Below are positions 45,105-57,797 of a stretch of DNA of 64,000 nucleotides, piece after piece. Within the stretch, counting starts at the first letter, position 1, and every line of letters starts with the position of its first letter. The position numbers and the translations under genes are program-made. The notes beneath the pieces were generated by a model that was not told the DNA's origin, ran no database searches, and saw nothing but the letters and a program-made list of their open reading frames with translations. The stretch is taken from contig JBANDB010000010.1 in NCBI GenBank assembly GCA_037576215.1, forward strand, positions 434,001-498,000. The letters run 5' to 3'. Source of the DNA: Armillaria gallica. Lineage: Eukaryota > Basidiomycota > Agaricomycetes > Agaricales > Physalacriaceae.

Positions 45105-48100
45105 CTAGAACCAGGCCATATAGCTGGTATCACTGAGATCAACTGTAATCGCCCCATGATCGAAGTTCACGGTTTCGTGCTTCCCTACTCGAGGGTCCGA
45201 CGGAGAGAATGGTGTTGGTGGCGCCGACGCAAAATTATAATGGTCATCGACGGTTATTCCAGCACTGTGGAAGCGATACACCTCTGGCAACCATGTCCTT
45301 TCGTTCTCCACATTTTGAAGATGTGATGCATACATCTGCGGGGTGGGTAGCACTGGCGTCGACATTATCTGCTCCGCGTATTGGCACAAGGATGGGTGTG
45401 CATCGTTGAAAGAAGAAGGCAATACGACATTAGAGGCGCCGATCCCTTTCGACGTGTCCATCATAGAGCTTTCGATTGAGCCATCTTGCAAGGAGTTCCG
45501 CCGCACTTGCATGTGCAGATGGTGGGACTTTTCCGCCATCTTTTCCAACAAAGGCTAAGAAACGATGGATCAGTCACCCGGAATACGAAGCTCCCATGCG
45601 AGTACTCACGAGAGCCTTGGCACTGAACGGGAGAATAGTCGCTGCGTGTATAAATAGTTTTTGAACTCGTTCAAGATCTTTAAGAGCAAAAGTCGCTAGA
45701 GGACTTGATGGTGCTCTTGAAATGAATAATGACAATGTAACCTGAGAAGACGGCCATTAGTATTGGTTCAATTGGAGGGACGGGAAGCGTACAGCTGCCG
45801 AAAAGGCATTAAACCAGAAGCATAGGAAACGGGTACTTAAATGCTGCTCTTGTTCATATAATTTTGCGACAGTAGATATTAAAGAGGATGCTCCAAGATA
45901 TGTGGCCACAACAGATGGTGCGAATCGATGATGGAAGTCAAAGGGCTCTGGACAATTATTCATGGCGTCCGTAAAATATCGACGATGGAGTTGCAGAAGA
46001 GCTTCATAACGCTATTAGCCATATGTGGTGGACGAAAAGAACAAGCGCACCAATATCTCTACTCGTAGCAACAAATGCTCGCTGCATTGATAACAGACGA
46101 GTTTTGACTCCGTTGACAATGCTACTCTCGTCTAGAAGCGGCGGAACACCAAACGTCCGGACATCTCTGTCAAGGGATATCATGTGAGAGTAATCGGGGG
46201 GCTTGACGGAAATCATGGCTTCCAAAATCGGAGTCAAGCACTTGATGAAGAATGTATTCTTCCACTCATGATCTAGCGCAATTCATTAGTCAATAATGAA
46301 ATCGGATGATGAACTTGCGTTAACACTACTCACACAATATTTCTTCTCGAGAGACACTTAGCCCTTTAGCATGGTAGTTAGGAGGCTTAACGTCGACATG
46401 GGCTAGAGAAATAGATGGCGGTCGTCCTAGGGACAAACTCTGCGTACAAGTCAGCGATCGGTGGACTTTAGAGTTTTAAGGAACAAACCAGTCGGCAATC
46501 TAGATTCAGGAGTTCCCAAAACAGAAATCTCCGCTTATCTTCCTCCTCAGGGATGACCTTCAACTTGCTGCCGTCCCGGTCTAGGAATTCAAAGTCAGTG
46601 AATTCCGGACACAGGTAAAAAACGAGGCGACATACGCAGGCCAAGCTGGTAGTACGAATACCAAAAATCAGTACCAAGAAAAAGAATAATGGAGACCTAG
46701 ATCGCACCCCTTGGGCCAGTTTCGCGATGAATCCCAGTAAATTCCAGGCATATCCCACGGCTTTCTTGTTATCCGAAAACACCAAATGGTACCAAACCAT
46801 AAAGAACTACTCGGTCGTTAAGTCCAGGCGGATATGACGTACTACGACGGACATACCAAAGCGTGCAGCTCATCAAAATCGGGTTCCTCCATCAGCGGAA
46901 TTTCGCAAACGGCAGCACGGGCAAGATGATGGTAGGCTTCCCCATGCAGCGAGCCCAACGGCTTGTGTAGATCGACCAAGGACCCAATCGATAAAATCAT
47001 AAGTAGCAAAGCGAGACGACGGGGCCCTAAATCTTCAATAGATGACGCATAGCAATGATGTATAAGATTTTGCAAGAAGCTTTCCGAGGCGTCGAGGTTG
47101 TATCTGTGCAGTGGGATGAGATCCGAAGGAAGTCGAGCGAGTAGCAAAATTCTTACTGCCAAAGAGCATTGCGACATGCCTGTCCGCATAGTCGCTGCGT
47201 TTCCTCGACAGGAGGAAGGCAGTCTCTGATGCGTTTGCGGACACCTATATCTACCGACCAGGGAAAGGGAAAAGCGACACTCAGATGGAGGATGTCGGAG
47301 GGTATATTAATGTCAGGAACTATGGCCAAAGCGCCGTATGGCTTCGTGGACCCAAGGTCAGTCAGGATCCCAAGGTCAATATAAAAGAAGGCCTACTATA
47401 AGGTTAGGTCGCTGGAGAGAACAGATTAACCCTGACTCATGTGCACAATATCATAGTACTCACGTCCATGGAGTAATCCTCGGGCTTCCGGTGCGCATTC
47501 GAGAAATCTACAGGATTCCTGGGTGCATCATCGCGACTGTGAGCCTCGGTAGTAGGAGACTGGCGCAGCTGAGAGTTTTTGATGCGTAAGAGGTCGGGTG
47601 CGAGCAGCGGATGTGGTTCATTTGAACAAGAGGCCTGAAGGGTCTGCAGTCCGTCTTCTAATTGACGGACACGGTCACTGAGTAGGGTGATTCTTTCGTG
47701 CAGCTGCTCAGTATTCGCGAGAATAAACCTGGCCTCAGTCAGTAAACGAGGAAGGCAACGCCAAGAGAGCGAACCGACCGGCTTCCACGACCCGAGGTCA
47801 AAGCACCTGGAGGCAAAGAATTGGGTATTTTTTTCTTGGAGCAAAAATAATGAAGAACACCAACCGTCGGGGCAGATATCGCTACACCCTCTCTTTCTGC
47901 ACGACTGTGTGAATGTGAAAGCAGAAAATCAGGGCCCAGGAACATTCCGCTACGATCTCACTGACCTGACATGGAAACACACGATCGCACTGGATTGCAA
48001 CGCAAATTCAATTTTCAGTTGCGTGCTGCAGAGATGAACATACCTTCAGCTTAAGCCTAGGAACTTTCGTCAGCAAAAATCCCGAGAATAACGCGAAATA

Positions 48101-48350
48101 CCCACCTTCGACACTCTCTGCAAGACAACAGCCGACCGCGCTCCTTGTCTGGAGTTTTGTGAGCTGGCACGTCCTGGCGACCGAGTCTTGAATTTTCTGG
48201 CACATCCTGGGGTGTGCCATGATGGAAATTGTCTTGGTACATATCGTCCGGTGGGTGAGGCCAGCCACCGCGGGGCCTTTTTGGAGGACGACTGCCTTCC
48301 CCGCCGTCGCCATGCATATTGAGGTCTGAGGTCGCTCTAGGGTCGTACAT
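45105..48350 (-). CDS. Zn2Cys6 transcription factor 1 of a tandem pair
   Basis: A fungal binuclear-zinc-cluster regulator. The N-terminal exon (from MYDPRATSDLNMHGDGGEGS at 48350) contains basic RPPKRPRGG. The zinc cluster is assembled from five small exons: LLSCRECRRLKLKCDRVFPC then QSCRKRGCSDICPDGALTSG, with spacing C-x2-C-x6-C-x5-C-x2-C and the last Cys in DIC. A coiled-coil follows (FILANTEQLHERITLLSDRV, RQLEDGLQTLQ). The middle holds the fungal-specific TF domain (EDLGPRRLALLLMILSIGSL, AYHHLARAAVCEIPLMEEPD, DKRRFLFWELLNLDCRL). It ends VDLSDTSYMAWF and TAG at 45107-45105. I have not fixed every one of the many intron boundaries. The next gene upstream has the same exon plan and the same MAWF ending. 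Confidence 0.88.
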
Positions 48351-48817
48351 ACGGACTAAAAATCAGATAAAAAGAACGAAAAAGACAAAGAGCATAGAAA
48401 GTATGAATCAGAAGGAACTCCGTAGCGGCCTCGGGGTTGAAGCTTGTGGAAGGTTGATTTGATGGGCCAAGGCAAACAGTCCTATTATATTTGCTGCCGA
48501 ATTCCGCTCCCTCAGGTTGGCCGGTGCTGTTTTGTTCGATCCGTGCACTGAAAATCAGTTTCTCGGCTTTCTTCCTTTCAACGAGTCTCCTGATTCGCCC
48601 TTGCTCTATTTTATTTGATTCGGTTACCCGTATCTCCATGTCGTCGGTGAATATTTTTAGATCGGCTATCAACCCCGAGCAACACGGAACTCTCGTCCGA
48701 AAAGCATGCAACCAGGCTAGATCCGCAAGTTCGAGCTATTCTATTCAATAAGACAAGCATAGGATGTAAATATTCAAAATACAGGCATTGAGAAAATCAG
48801 AAAACCGGCATCCTTCT
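48351..48817. other. Spacer between the tandem Zn2Cys6 genes
   Basis: About 470 bases presumably hold the promoter of gene 1 and the 3' end of gene 2. Short frames are present on both strands, none supported. Confidence 0.5.
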
Positions 48818-51800
48818 TCAGAACCACGCCATGACGCTGTCCGAGTCAGCACCCAAATTCATTGCACTCATCTCTATGCTCATCGTGTCCACTCCAATAG
48901 ACTTCGCTGAGGTACGCAGGGCAGCAGGGTCGCTGACAGTCGGCGCACGCGGGCTCGTATGAGGCAACACAGGTGAAATCACATGTACCGGCGGCGGAGA
49001 CAAGGAAGTCGAAAACAGAGACGAAACATCGCGGTAACTGGCCTGGAAGTTTGTGCGGCATCTCCCTCGTTCAATTACTTCGATCTGGCACTGAACAAGA
49101 CTTGAGTGCGCCGAAGCGAACGGACCTTGGGTCGACATCAGTTCAACCAACTCTTCCTCCGAAAGATCGAAATCTGGGTCGTCATCCTCTTCATCGTAAT
49201 AGACAGTAGGCACATTCTGAGCAGTCGTCCAGCGAGAATAAATATGCTTGGCTTTATCAATCAATGTCTCAAGGATAGGCTATGATATTGGTAGCTTAGC
49301 TCTATTCCCGTGATCCGAATTTTGACTGTACTTACAGTGATTTCCATAGCCCTGGGGCACTGTTCCTTTGCTGAATTGAACAGGGAGCGAGCACGCTCCA
49401 GCTCCTGTAAGGAGGTGGGAACGAGACATGCAGCTGGGGCCCGAGAAACGAGTAAACAAAGGGCCACCTTGTTATAGAATCAAATAATCAGAATCAATCC
49501 CGTGGCAAGCGCCAATAACGTACTGCAGCAGAGAAAGTATTGGACCAGTATCCCAAAATACGTGACGTCAACTCCGGTTCACGGTCGTACAGATCCTGGA
49601 CAGTCGCAATCATACGAGAGGCGCTGAGGAACACGGCCACACAGGAGGGAATGTATCGGTGGTGGCGGTTAACAATTCCTTCTGCCCCGCTGACAACTCG
49701 CGTGAAATAGCTTCGATGAAGCTGTAAAAGGACTGTGACAAAATATCAGCCTGAGAAAGTGAACCGTAATCAATTATAAGCCACCGACCGGTTTCAATGG
49801 CGGTTGTCAAAGATGCCTTTTGCATCAAAAATGACCGATGCTGGGGGTTTCTAGCACGTAAAGCTGTAGGGACGGAAAAGTCTCGGATCTTCGCGTCCAG
49901 TTCGAGGACTTTCGTGTACTCCCAATTGGGCTGAGATATCAGTTCAAGGACGGGTGCCAAACAATGAACATAGCATGAATGTTTCCACTCCTGGACTACA
50001 AGATGCATACGTTAGTGATAATAAACTCCATAGGGCCCGAAAATGCAATTTACAATGATGAAGTCCCTCCGCGGGAGGGGCGCTGGGGTCCGGGGTATAT
50101 ACCGGGCGCGGACAATCCATGTGGGCTAATGAAAGAGAAGGTGGCCTGCCAAGGGACAAAGATAGTCGGGCGTCGAGATACATCAGTTCCCAGAACAGGC
50201 TGCAATCTAAATTATTACGACACTGAATGAAAGGTGACATCGACTTACCATCGACGTCGTTCAACCTCTTCAGGTTGAAGCTTCATTGACGGGGTGTTCC
50301 GATCTATATACATCACTTAATTCATCCATCCGGAAAGAATGAGATCAGCGAAGACCTACGAAGGGCAATCTATATCCAGACATTCAGACAGCGGCAGACG
50401 AGACGAATAACAAATCAAGACATACACTTTGGGCCAACTTTGCCGTAAGTCCCATTAAACCCCATGCATAACCCGCAGCTTTCTTTTTATCGGAGAACAC
50501 CAGAAGATACCAGATTTCGTAGAAGAGAGCAAGAACGGTCTCAACATTCGTATCTTCCATGACGGAAATTTCCGATAAAGCAGCGCGAGCAACCGTGTGA
50601 TACGTTTCAGCCACAGCAGAGTAGGGGGGCCGCCTCAAATCCACCAGACAAGCGACGGCCATTATCATGAAGAGCAGAGCAAGACGACGCGGACATGTGT
50701 CCTCGATCGGACTGTTGTAACAATGCTGAATGAGGTGGAAATAAAACGACTCATCCGAGTGCGGATTATACCTAGTACATAATAAAACATCAATTCCATC
50801 GGGGGTAATCAAATGAGGGAGAGAGAGACGAACTGCCAGAGAGCATTTCCTTTGGCCTGTTGCCACAAATATTCCGCTTCAGACTGCGGAGGAAGCATAC
50901 CTCTGATGTAGGACCGTAACGGGATGTTAGGTTCCGGAGAATCCTTGTGAGGCATTGGAAAGCTATGACTCAGGCGCAATATTTCCGCTTCAATCTGCTT
51001 CCCGTCCGTGAGTGGCTCGTCCTAATGACGTTAATCTCCAATGACGAGAGAAGAATGGTCTAGACATACAATCATCATTTCCGTGTCAGAGAGAGACGAT
51101 GTGGCGTCGATGTCAGCTCCTCCTTTCGCAGACTGTGGCGACGCGGCGGACACAGTTTCATGTTCCGGATCGGTGAGAGCGTCGGTGCTTGAATTTGGAC
51201 TTGTCCGGGATGTGCGATAGAGATTGACCGTGCTCTTCACACCGAGGAGAGTCGGCTGCAAAAGAGGATGCGTGTCTGTGGGAGAGTGGGATTTTGCCAA
51301 CGCTTCCTCGAGGTCACGGATACGGTCACCCATTTCATTGATCTTGTTATGCAACTGTTCGGTATTAGCCAGAATGAACCTGACGAGTGAGAAAAATGTC
51401 AATAGAGAAGTGGTGCGACACGCATGGCAGGCCACATACCGCGTGCCCTTCCCAGAAACGAGAGCGCCTGTGGGAACGTAAGTCAAAGTGCATTGAGAGT
51501 AAAAATTGAGCATACCATTGGGGCAGATATCACTGACGCCTCTCTTTCTGCATGAACCACTGATGGGGGGCCAAGCTTAGCTGACCGGCGGGTATCTAGA
51601 TGCTTAAGGAGACTTACCAAGGGAAATTCCGGTCGCACTATTTAAAACCAACCGGTGAATACATGATATCGCAATGTTACGACAGCATACCTTGAGTTTG
51701 AGTCTAGTGAAAAGACGCCCACTCAGCAAGACACCAAACGCGAGCGAAAAATCAGACAAACCTGCGACATTCCTGGCACGACAGGGTCGTCTACACAGCA

Positions 51801-52042
51801 AACTGAGTCCATCGCAGTATATTCCAGAGTAACGAAGCGCTTACCTTCTTTCCAGAGGACCGTTTGGTACCATTGACGCTATCAGCGATGAAGATGTGCT
51901 CCTTGGCGCCATGACTATGGACGTGACCAGATTCGTCTTCTCCGCTCATCGTGGTACCACTTTCGGCGGATGCACAGCGAGGCCGTTTTGAGGGGCGGTC
52001 GACCTCCCCTTCGGGGTGCTCATGACCAGTCAACACAGACAT
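48818..52042 (-). CDS. Zn2Cys6 transcription factor 2 of a tandem pair
   Basis: This is a paralog of the adjacent regulator. It starts MSVLTGHEHPEGEVDRPSKR at 52042. The zinc cluster is again split over tiny exons: TTLSCQECRRLKLKCDRNFP then CGSCRKRGVSDICPNG. The six ligand Cys are present; the extra Cys of gene 1 (RKRGC) is Val here, confirming which residue is the sixth ligand. A coiled coil follows (FILANTEQLHNKINEMGDRI, RDLEEALAKS). The TF domain contains IEDTCPRRLALLFMIMAVAC, AETYHTVARAALSEISVMED, LLVFSDKKKAAGYAWGLMGL and ELMYLDARLSLSLGRPPSLS. It ends ADSDSVMAWF and TAG or TGA near 48818. Tandem duplication is clear; target genes are unknown. Confidence 0.88.
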
Positions 52043-52566
52043 TGAATGCGAGGGATTCGGACGAGGTGAATCGGGCAGAAAGGGACCCTTCGGAGGCTCG
52101 GCACTATTTTATGCTGGGACAGAAAAGGGAATGTCTTACTATGGGATCCTGACACACTTCGCGTGCGTTCTCTTGTTCTTTCTAGTTCCAGGTCCCCCAT
52201 CACGACCGTAGTTGTGGAATTTGACATTTGTGAAGGGGAAATCAGAAGCATATTGAAAGAAGGCCTCGAGGAATGCAACGGGAGCAAACGTGACCGCATA
52301 CCGGTGTTCTAAACACAGTACTCCAGTCCTATCTCCTTCCGACTCTTGTCGAATCTCCGTCCATGATACTTGATACGAATGAAGGATCGTACAGGGGCGT
52401 GACGTATTGTTGGTCCAACGGAACTATTTACTATTTATATTGCCGCCGAAAGGCCGCATTGGCTTACCCAATAGCAATTTCCACTTGACTCGGATCAATT
52501 GATCAGGTGGCCGAGTTTGAAAACCGAGATACGGACTTTTACACATGCTGGTAAATTATCTATTTT
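52043..52566. other. Spacer upstream of the Zn2Cys6 pair
   Basis: About 520 bases contain the putative promoter of regulator 2 and the 3' flank of the carnitine acetyltransferase gene. No additional gene is supported. Confidence 0.5.
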
Positions 52567-54850
52567 CTACAGTTTGCTCTCCAAAGCTTGCGCCTTTTCC
52601 ATCATAATACGCGTCTCTGTCGCAGCCTCAGCAAGGTAGTGCTTCAGCTCAGCCGTATTCCTCTTCAAACTAGTAATCGTCCAGCGAATGTAGTCATCAC
52701 CGATCGCATATGACAGACCGTACCCATCCGGAACAACTACGTAGATCACCGTTAGCTGCCGTACTTTTCGCTTACGTTTTGACATACCTTCGCCGTACCC
52801 CCACCCATCAAAGTACGGGCTGCTGAGATTACTCGTGCTCAGCTCCCAATGGTTGGTCTTTGAAAACGAAGGGTCGTTGTAAATCTCAGGCGTCTGCTCG
52901 CCTTCCTTGAGAAGCTTCTTCAAGCCAAAGAAGTGCCTATCGACACCCTGTCCATCAGCCGCCCAAGCAGCATATTGTAGGTGCCGCGTAACGGCCGCAC
53001 GGAACAGGTTCGCGCGATTAGCGTCCTAAACAAATAAATAAATTTTCCTGAATCAAATCCCGTCCAAGCGAAACGTGCCAGCCAACTTACCGTCTCGTTG
53101 GGATTCAACATTGCCTCAGCCCACCGCTTTGCTTCCGAACTCGATGAACGGATGACTTCAGTTCGCCCAAGTTGGTACTTCCTCGTCTGTGCGCTTTCGT
53201 ACGTGACGCCGGGACGACCGAACATCTTATGAAAGGCGAGCTGCTTCACTAATTGTGCCCACGCATCAGGGGAGGCTTTGAACTTCTTGATGGTATTTTT
53301 GCCATAACCTTCGTAGTGGAGAACCTAGAACACCGGGTCTGTCAGGGTCAACGGACAACAAAACGAATAGAAACTACGTACGTGGAGATCATGGCTTCCA
53401 ACCAATTCTTCAAAGCGCTTCTCAGCACCTTGAACAATACTTTTCACTTGGTCGTTAACCTTAAATTTCAATTCCACTGGTTCTGGAAGGTTTTTCCCTG
53501 TGTCGGCAGATCTAGCTGGCCCGAGGTCGACTTTACCATGTGCCAAAGTGGCTAGGATGAACTCGTTCAGGCGTAGAGTCGGGGTTCCATCCATACACGA
53601 GTGCTCCCCCAAAAAGCCCGAGCGACCATTGTCAAATACGATCACTGTCGAATAATGAGCAATGATATAACAAGGTTAATGGAAACACGACCTACATTGA
53701 TGTTTATCGTAGAAGCGGTTCTTGCCGTCTCCCACCCAGCATGCCCACGATATATCTTCCCTAGTAACGGGCTTTGTATCGTCCAAACAAACGACGATCA
53801 TAGAACTCTCAATCTCCTCCAAGGACTTTGCATTCGTTCCATCGGCAGAGGCTGCCAACAATTGTGCGCGAGCGTCGGTCCAAAGATCACGGTTGTCAGA
53901 CGTTAGAGCACCGATAGGGAGACCCGAGGATGAACCGGCTTTCTCTATCACTCTTTCTATTTGGAATTCGAGTTCTGCCGCAGACAACTCTCGGCCCGTA
54001 GAGTCAATTAAGGGGACCTTGAAAAACTTGTTTTTGCGAACGAACACGACGTGATTGTGGGTGGCAGCATCAAATTTGTGGGCAGTATCAGAAGGTTTAT
54101 TCGGGTATCGCGATGAATGGAATCTGTCGACGCGTCAAGGATGTACCGATGGCCACCATCAGTTTGCACTCACAACCACTTGTAGGACGCCATACAAAGA
54201 GGTGCTCCTCGTACTTTTTCGGGTTCTAATGCTTGACTGGGAAGATGAATCAGTTAAAAGTTGTTCCATTGGGTCGGATACGCGCACCTTTCCGTTAGGT
54301 CCCTGAAAGATAGCATACTCTTGAGTAAGCTAGCCGCTCGCTTGACAGGGTCCCGGCGCAGCTTGTCGTCGAGGTGGACATAGAAGTAGCTGACGAAAAC
54401 GATGACAGGGTCACGGTAGCCCATGTACGCGGCATCATTCCACCAATCGCTGATCCAGTTGGTTACGTTGGGATCTGCAGCTCTGGCTTCAAGACGTTTC
54501 TGGAGTTCGGCACTGAGAGGGGAAGCGAGAAAGTCCTTAACGACAGATTCTGTCCGTTTGTACGCGGCTTCCGACACATGGGGACGAACACTCTCAAGAT
54601 ATTTGTGGACGGTGGAGGAGAGTGTAGGGACAGGTAAGTGGGGTAAAGAGGCCTGGTAACGCAGCATGGGGCCAGCAGAGGGATCTATAGCGTATCCTGG
54701 GGGAGGATCTGTGTTTCTGGAGGATGCAGTGGACTTGAATCCGGCCTTTCCACTTGGTTTAGACATAATTCTTGGTATCGAAGATGCGCACGATATAGTT
54801 CGCTGAACAGCTGTCAGGAAAGCATCAGATTTGACATGCGACGACGACAT
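52567..54850 (-). CDS. CAT2: Carnitine O-acetyltransferase with C-terminal SKL
   Basis: It transfers acetyl groups between CoA and carnitine to shuttle acetyl units between peroxisomes, mitochondria and cytosol. It starts MSSSHVKSDAFLTAVQRTIS, a Ser/Arg-rich leader resembling a mitochondrial presequence. A second Met (MSKPSGKAGFKS, 54766) could give a form without it. Family blocks: YQASLPHLPVPTLSSTVHKY, WISDWWNDAAYMGYRDPVIV, LEPEKVRGAPLCMASYKW, HNHVVFVRKNKFFKVPL, VGDGKNRFYDKHQ, GEHSCMDGTPTLRLNEF (catalytic His), FHKMFGRPGVTYESAQTRKY, TEVIRSSSSEAKRW, WAADGQGVDRHFFGLKK, WELSTSNLSSPYFDGWGYGE and PDGYGLSYAIGDDYIRWTIT. The protein ends ALESKL then TAG at 52569-52567, a canonical peroxisomal PTS1. 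The first intron donor lies within S of LTES (GTGCGC). No lesion seen. Confidence 0.93.
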
Positions 54851-55151
54851 ACGAAGCGGGATGTATTTGCTAGGGACGAGATCATGCCAAAAAAAATAAC
54901 GTGTTGGCGGTTAGTAGAAGCGTGGAGGTCACAAGGCAAGGAGCATCGGTACTAGGATGGCTGTGCCAGGTGCTGCCGCCAGCGATCGGCAGGGGCTCTA
55001 GGAGAGAGGGCGCTGGGTATACGCCGTTATATGCTGGCGGCTAGGGACTCCGGTTCCGCCTGCTTCCGTAGCCGGGTCTCCTCTCATCACACGTGGATGC
55101 CGTCGGGATCGTGTGGCTGTACATCACTGACGCATCCTTTTTTCGTACCCT

Positions 55152-57502
55152 ATGCACCCTGTAAAATTATATGTATACGATCTCAGCAATGGGATGGCCA
55201 GGCAGCTCTCACGCCAGCTAACCGGCAAGCAGATTGACGGCATCTGGTGCGGAGTATACTCTGTATCCAGAGCCGTAGTTAAACTCGTTCTCTAGGCATA
55301 CCTCGATCGTAGTCTTCGACAGAGAAGTATTCTATGGCCAAGGAATAAACACGACTGCGCCTGGTCGATCGCATGTAAGTAGGCCCAACTTTTATTCATT
55401 CGCTAGTCTGATGCTTCGTAGCATGGTTCACCCTTACACATACTAGATCTTGGCGAGACTGCTATAGATGAAGACACCTTTCAAGAATACATAGAAGACT
55501 TGCGTGATCATTACACCGCAGATAAAGTAAGTCATGCCTAGCATCCCGCTTAATTCTTGACCCCATCTTGCTTCATTGTAGTACCATCTACTAGGTTAGT
55601 CTACCACAATACCCAGACTATCCTCTAACAGCTGTCTTAGATTTTAATTGCAACTCGTTTACCAACGATGTCGCGGGCTTCCTCACTGGGAATTCCATTC
55701 CTGACTGGATCAAAGGTCATTCCTTCTTCTTCGCGAATTCACCGGTCACTGACTGCCTGGACAGATCTGCCAACGGACTTCCTTTCCACTCCGTTCGGAC
55801 AAGCCCTACGGCCCACCATCGATTCCATGTACCGTCGTCCCACGCCCGGTACCACGCCTGCTCCCACTCCGCTTCCTTCGGCCCAAGCACCTGACCCGGC
55901 TCTCGCTGCATCGATTCTCCAGTCTGTTGCGGATCAAGCTCAGCGTAGTATGGGCCCTTCAACTGCCCGAGCTCCAACCTCCCTTCCTGCCACGGAATCC
56001 TTAGCAGCCCCACTGCATCCATGTACCAACTCGGCGTCGTTTCATAATCTGCTCCGCACCCATCGTGCCGTCGTAGTCAATTTCTCCAATGTGGCGACCT
56101 GCATGCCCTGCCGCATGATTGCCCCAATCTACGAGGATCTTGCCAGAAACAAGGGGATAACGGTGGGTAATAACGGCGTCGGTGCTGCCTTCACCAAGAT
56201 CGATATGAGCACACCGATGGGGAACCAGTTGGCGTCGGAATGGGGCGTCAGAGTGATGCCGACCTTCATGTTCTTCTTGGACGGCAAAAAGGTATATTTT
56301 TCGAGAAAATTTCGATATCTCGGCTTACAAATGTGCACAGATACATGAAATGAAGGGCGCAGATGAGAAAGAGCTTAGAGCACAAATTGATCTGCTTATT
56401 TTCCAAGCATATCCTCGTGCGTTTCTCCTTGTTTCATCTGCAATTTATTCAATGAATGTCATCTAGCCCATCCTCACACATCGCTCTCGCTTCCTAGTGT
56501 TCAGGCACTGTCCCTGAATCCAATATTATTCAAGCAAATTCCCTCGTTGGATACCGTCAGCAATAAATTCACATCTTACATCGACGCCGCACCTTGGCCA
56601 TCCGACTCGCCACAATCACAAGTGCAAGTAAAGGATTCAATTACGGGCTCAATAGTACCGTACCTCAAGTCTAGATTTGCATCAAGGGCCACCACAACTG
56701 GAAAATCGCCTCTCCCATCTGCTACGCCGGTCTTGATCAACATGTGGGCAACAATAACAGCAGTTTTGGCAACCATGTTGCCCCCCGAATCACTCTTCCC
56801 ACTAGCTGATATGTGGCGCCTTGGCTTCCTCGATCCAGCTGTTGGGACCTGGTGCGCGACGAATCCCCTAGACCCCATTACCATACTTTTATCAAAGGCT
56901 ACAAACTCGTCCCCGCGTAATTACACGCTGACGGTGATACGCATGTTTTCAAATGCTTTCTCCACGCCTCTTCTCGCACAGAGAATACTGATCGGCGCTA
57001 ACAAGGCCCGCCTCACGGCTTTCTTGATACCGTCGTTGTTGCATGAAGATGCAACGGTACGAACTTCTGCCGCGAGCTTGGCCTTTAATGCTTCCGCCTT
57101 CGTGCAGAAGGGCCGAGTCGACAAGGTAAGAAGCGGTGGCAGGACATCGGCGGAGGACGAGGACGAGGACGAGGATTGGGAAGTGGAGATGGTCAGCGCG
57201 ATCATCGAGGCACTAGGAAGAGAAAAGGAAAATGAAGATGTTGGTATGCACATGCATGCATCTGACTATCCAAGGCCTTTTCTGACGCTGTTCCGCTAGT
57301 CCATCGGCTGACCGCATCCCTGGCGTGCTTGTTACGAGTTTCCCCGTTCTATGAAACTCAGCTGGCTTCGTTACTTGAAGTTCTTCAGGCTCGTGATGTC
57401 CTCAAGAGCAAGCTCGAAAAGGCAGGCTGTGGGCCAGACGGCGTGAAGAAGACAGAGGTTCGTAAATTGGTTGAAGAAGTGGCCTTGAAGTTATGCCCGT
57501 AG
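55152..57502 (+). CDS. PPPDE peptidase-thioredoxin-PUL domain fusion protein
   Basis: A three-domain protein. N-terminal PPPDE (DeSI-type SUMO/ubiquitin-like isopeptidase): [40 protein letters not shown] (catalytic His), [40 protein letters not shown] (catalytic Cys) and [21 protein letters not shown] Pro/Thr linker leads to a thioredoxin fold ([60 protein letters not shown]) with a CMPC redox motif and cis-Pro. A PUL domain follows: armadillo-like helices, Cdc48-binding in Doa1/Ufd3 ([39 protein letters not shown] and others), ending [13 protein letters not shown] and TAG at 57500-57502. An acidic EDEDEDED run lies at about 57157-57180. Eight or so short introns, all phase-consistent. All catalytic residues are present. 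It starts 302 bases from the divergent carnitine acetyltransferase gene. Confidence 0.9.
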
Positions 57503-57797
57503 TATGAACCTCCGTAGAGATGGATGTAAACAAGTATACAGAGTCAATATTACTCGAGGATTTACATTGGATTTACACGCAAACGCGGCGGCCACGGGTA
57601 TAAGCACATCATCTGACGAGTCAAGGGAAATAACCGAAAATATGACCCGCCGGCCGAACCCGATAGCGAACCCGATGGTCCGAACGCTCTGGTCATCATC
57701 CAGTTAGACATCGCTCTCCACGGCGTCCTGCGACGAGCACCACGACGACTGCCAGACAACACGCCGTAAGGACCCCGCGCACCGGCGGGGCAGAGAT

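Noticed and set aside
57159..57176. Short GAGGAC-type repeat as a microsatellite
   Set aside because: It encodes an acidic Glu/Asp run within the PUL-domain protein and needs no separate repeat call.
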